A DNA stretch of 44,008 bases. Origin: Candidatus Poseidoniaceae archaeon (lineage in GTDB: Archaea > Thermoplasmatota > Poseidoniia > Poseidoniales > Poseidoniaceae). The notes beneath the pieces were generated by a model. It did no database searches. It was not told the origin of the DNA and worked only from the letters and a program-made list of their open reading frames with translations. The stretch is from NCBI GenBank assembly GCA_949372655.1, contig CASIAI010000003.1, positions 1-44,008 of the forward strand, written 5' to 3'. Numbering within the stretch: position 1 is the stretch's first letter; each line of letters begins with the position of its first letter. The translations under genes and the position numbers were made by a program. This document shows, piece after piece, positions 42,791 to 44,008 of the stretch.

Positions 42791-43543
42791 ATGTTTGAGT
42801 GGGGTGTTTTTGTGAAGAATTTCGCTTTAGTTCAGGCTATAGGTACCTTTGTACTACTTTTGTATATGATAATTCTATGGGGTTTACCTCTTGTTCCTGC
42901 TTTAGCAGTATTTGATTATCTAGAATGTTATGGTGATGGTCAAAGTCAGATTATAACTTATTTAATCACCGCATTTTCAGTAGTAATTGCTTTCTTGACA
43001 TATATCCATGGATTATTATTATTTTCAGGTCTGAATCAAAGATTACTACATGTAAGAGTTAGTGAAGGTAAGAAAATCGCCCCTCTTCACTCTTGGATGA
43101 CCGTCAGGTGGGCAGTATGTGGTCAACTTCACCGTGCTACATGGCCAGTTTTGTCCCATGTAATCCCTTCACCTATTGCAAATTATTACTATAGGCTTGC
43201 TGGTGCTAAGATTGGAAAGAAAGTTCAAATTAATACAGTCGGTTTAAACGATCCTGGTATGATGCGTATTGAAGATAATGTAGTGGTAGGAGGGGCAGCT
43301 GTCATCAACGGCCACATAGTTGAGAAAGGACAACTTATTCTTTCACCAATTACTTTCAAGAAGGGCAGTTTAATCGGTTCAAGAGCCACTATTCAACCTG
43401 GAGTCGTAGTTGGCGAAGGTTCAGTGGTTGCTACTAACGCCTTAGTGGCTAAGTGGAAGGTCATACCTGATGGAGAGGTTTGGGGTGGTCTTCCGGCTAA
43501 GTGTATCCGAGAGAACTCAGATCGACCTGAATCGGATGAGTAA
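42791..43543 (+). CDS. Left-handed beta-helix (hexapeptide) transferase with membrane anchor
   Basis: 250 residues. Two membrane helices (about 11-34 and 54-78) precede a soluble domain of hexapeptide repeats (IGKKVQINTVGLNDPGMMRIEDNVVVGGAAVINGHI ... GSLIGSRATIQPGVVVGEGSVVATNALV) and the end motif VWGGLPAKCI. This fits an acetyltransferase-like left-handed beta-helix, similar to the end of some giant NRPS-linked or Pls-type proteins. It starts 4 bp after the transporter stop, so they probably share an operon. The acceptor is unknown. Confidence 0.8.
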   Translation: MFEWGVFVKNFALVQAIGTFVLLLYMIILWGLPLVPALAVFDYLECYGDGQSQIITYLITAFSVVIAFLTYIHGLLLFSGLNQRLLHVRVSEGKKIAPLHSWMTVRWAVCGQLHRATWPVLSHVIPSPIANYYYRLAGAKIGKKVQINTVGLNDPGMMRIEDNVVVGGAAVINGHIVEKGQLILSPITFKKGSLIGSRATIQPGVVVGEGSVVATNALVAKWKVIPDGEVWGGLPAKCIRENSDRPESDE

Positions 43544-43617
43544 TAATTTACTCAAAAAGTTCAACATATTGTATATTTGATAGCAATAGTATTCAAGTGG
43601 CCGCGTATCGTTAGCAT

Positions 43618-43634
43618 CATGCGCGAGGCGCATG
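43618..43634 (+). promoter_or_regulatory. Perfect hairpin before the OPT-family gene
   Basis: The stem CATGCGC/GCGCATG with loop GAG lies 14 bp before the ATG. It could be an operator for a dimeric repressor or a leader hairpin affecting translation. It is the most GC-rich spot in this gap. Confidence 0.4.
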
Positions 43635-43648
43635 CTGGGTGTTAGACA

Positions 43649-44008
43649 ATGAGTGTACAAAAATCCGCTTATAGACAACCTGTAACTCCTGAAGGTCTCA
43701 AAGCCATTGAAGAGGGTACTCTTACTTGGCTTGACGATGAAATGTACAACAATCTAAACACAGGTGTCTTAGAACAATATTTGGAAGAAAAGAATCTTCA
43801 AGAATCATTTGAAGTATCTCACTGGAGTACGAGTAAAGTTCTATTTGGAATTGGTATTGGGGCTATTTTTTCAGGAGTTACAGCATATATTGGATTGAAA
43901 CTTGGTTTAGCTATTTCTGCAGCTTGGTATATTGCATACATCTTAGGTATGGCACTAAAGTGGTCGCCTTCTGAAGTAAATATTGCAACCTCAGCAACAA
44001 CAGGTGCA
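43649..44008 (+). CDS. OPT-family oligopeptide transporter, N-terminal part (cut by window edge)
   Basis: The first 120 residues are present and the frame is open to the edge. An N-terminal soluble stretch of about 60 residues precedes the first membrane segments SKVLFGIGIGAIFSGVTAYIGLKLGLAISAAWYIAYILG. The SGVTAYIGLKLGL motif is typical of prokaryotic OPT transporters, which take up oligopeptides or metal chelates with protons. This suits a peptide-degrading heterotroph. Confidence 0.8.
   Translation, partial: MSVQKSAYRQPVTPEGLKAIEEGTLTWLDDEMYNNLNTGVLEQYLEEKNLQESFEVSHWSTSKVLFGIGIGAIFSGVTAYIGLKLGLAISAAWYIAYILGMALKWSPSEVNIATSATTGA

Overview
The window looks like a chromosome segment of a marine, heterotrophic archaeon of the Marine Group II / Candidatus Poseidoniales type (Thermoplasmatota). 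The evidence is an archaeal translation factor aIF5A with an intact hypusination loop, a tRNA-Gln with the A1-U72 pair typical of archaea, many lipobox or signal-peptide surface proteins with Asp-rich or fibronectin-like repeats, small membrane proteins with an N-terminal CPHC zinc ribbon, and fatty-acid oxidation genes. The assignment is an inference from gene content and was not tested by a search.

Layout. (1) 1-8000 is an accessory region. It holds the end of a surface protein, a compact restriction-modification operon (a C5 methyltransferase between two unrelated restriction-enzyme families that are both associated with GGNCC), a thrombospondin-type-3 (TSP3) repeat surface protein whose 5' part is broken by frameshifts, and two small membrane proteins. 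A 38-bp repeat lies just 3' of each transcription unit, which gives a cassette-like array of same-strand units. (2) 8000-16600 carries a YbdG-like mechanosensitive channel, a bacterial-type topoisomerase IB, an EF-hand protein, a GNAT acetyltransferase, a membrane fatty-acid desaturase and several small membrane proteins. (3) 16700-25600 is a visibly more GC-rich island bracketed by 90-bp inverted repeats about 91% identical. It encodes two paralogous secreted alpha/beta hydrolases (one fused to a second hydrolase-like domain), an HxlR-like regulator, an SDR, a collagen-like membrane protein and a lipoprotein metalloprotease. (4) 25900-44008 is more housekeeping-like: reverse transsulfuration (CBS-like plus cystathionine gamma-lyase-like), a large fibronectin-like surface protein, a TerB-like protein, a DUF2817 peptidase-like protein, acyl-CoA dehydrogenase, AlkA-like glycosylase, an HD-domain protein, tRNA-Gln, 3-hydroxyacyl-CoA dehydrogenase, DUF2237, SDR, aIF5A, a UMF1/Atg22-like transporter, a hexapeptide transferase and the start of an OPT-family transporter.

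The strongest leads are the repeat-delimited cassette array with its double-nuclease restriction system, the inverted-repeat island whose genes share a second, different 3'-trailer motif, and the frameshifts in the TSP3 gene (one is an exact 7-bp tandem duplication). Taken together they suggest that this genome exchanges accessory genes at gene-end repeats. That last statement is a hypothesis.
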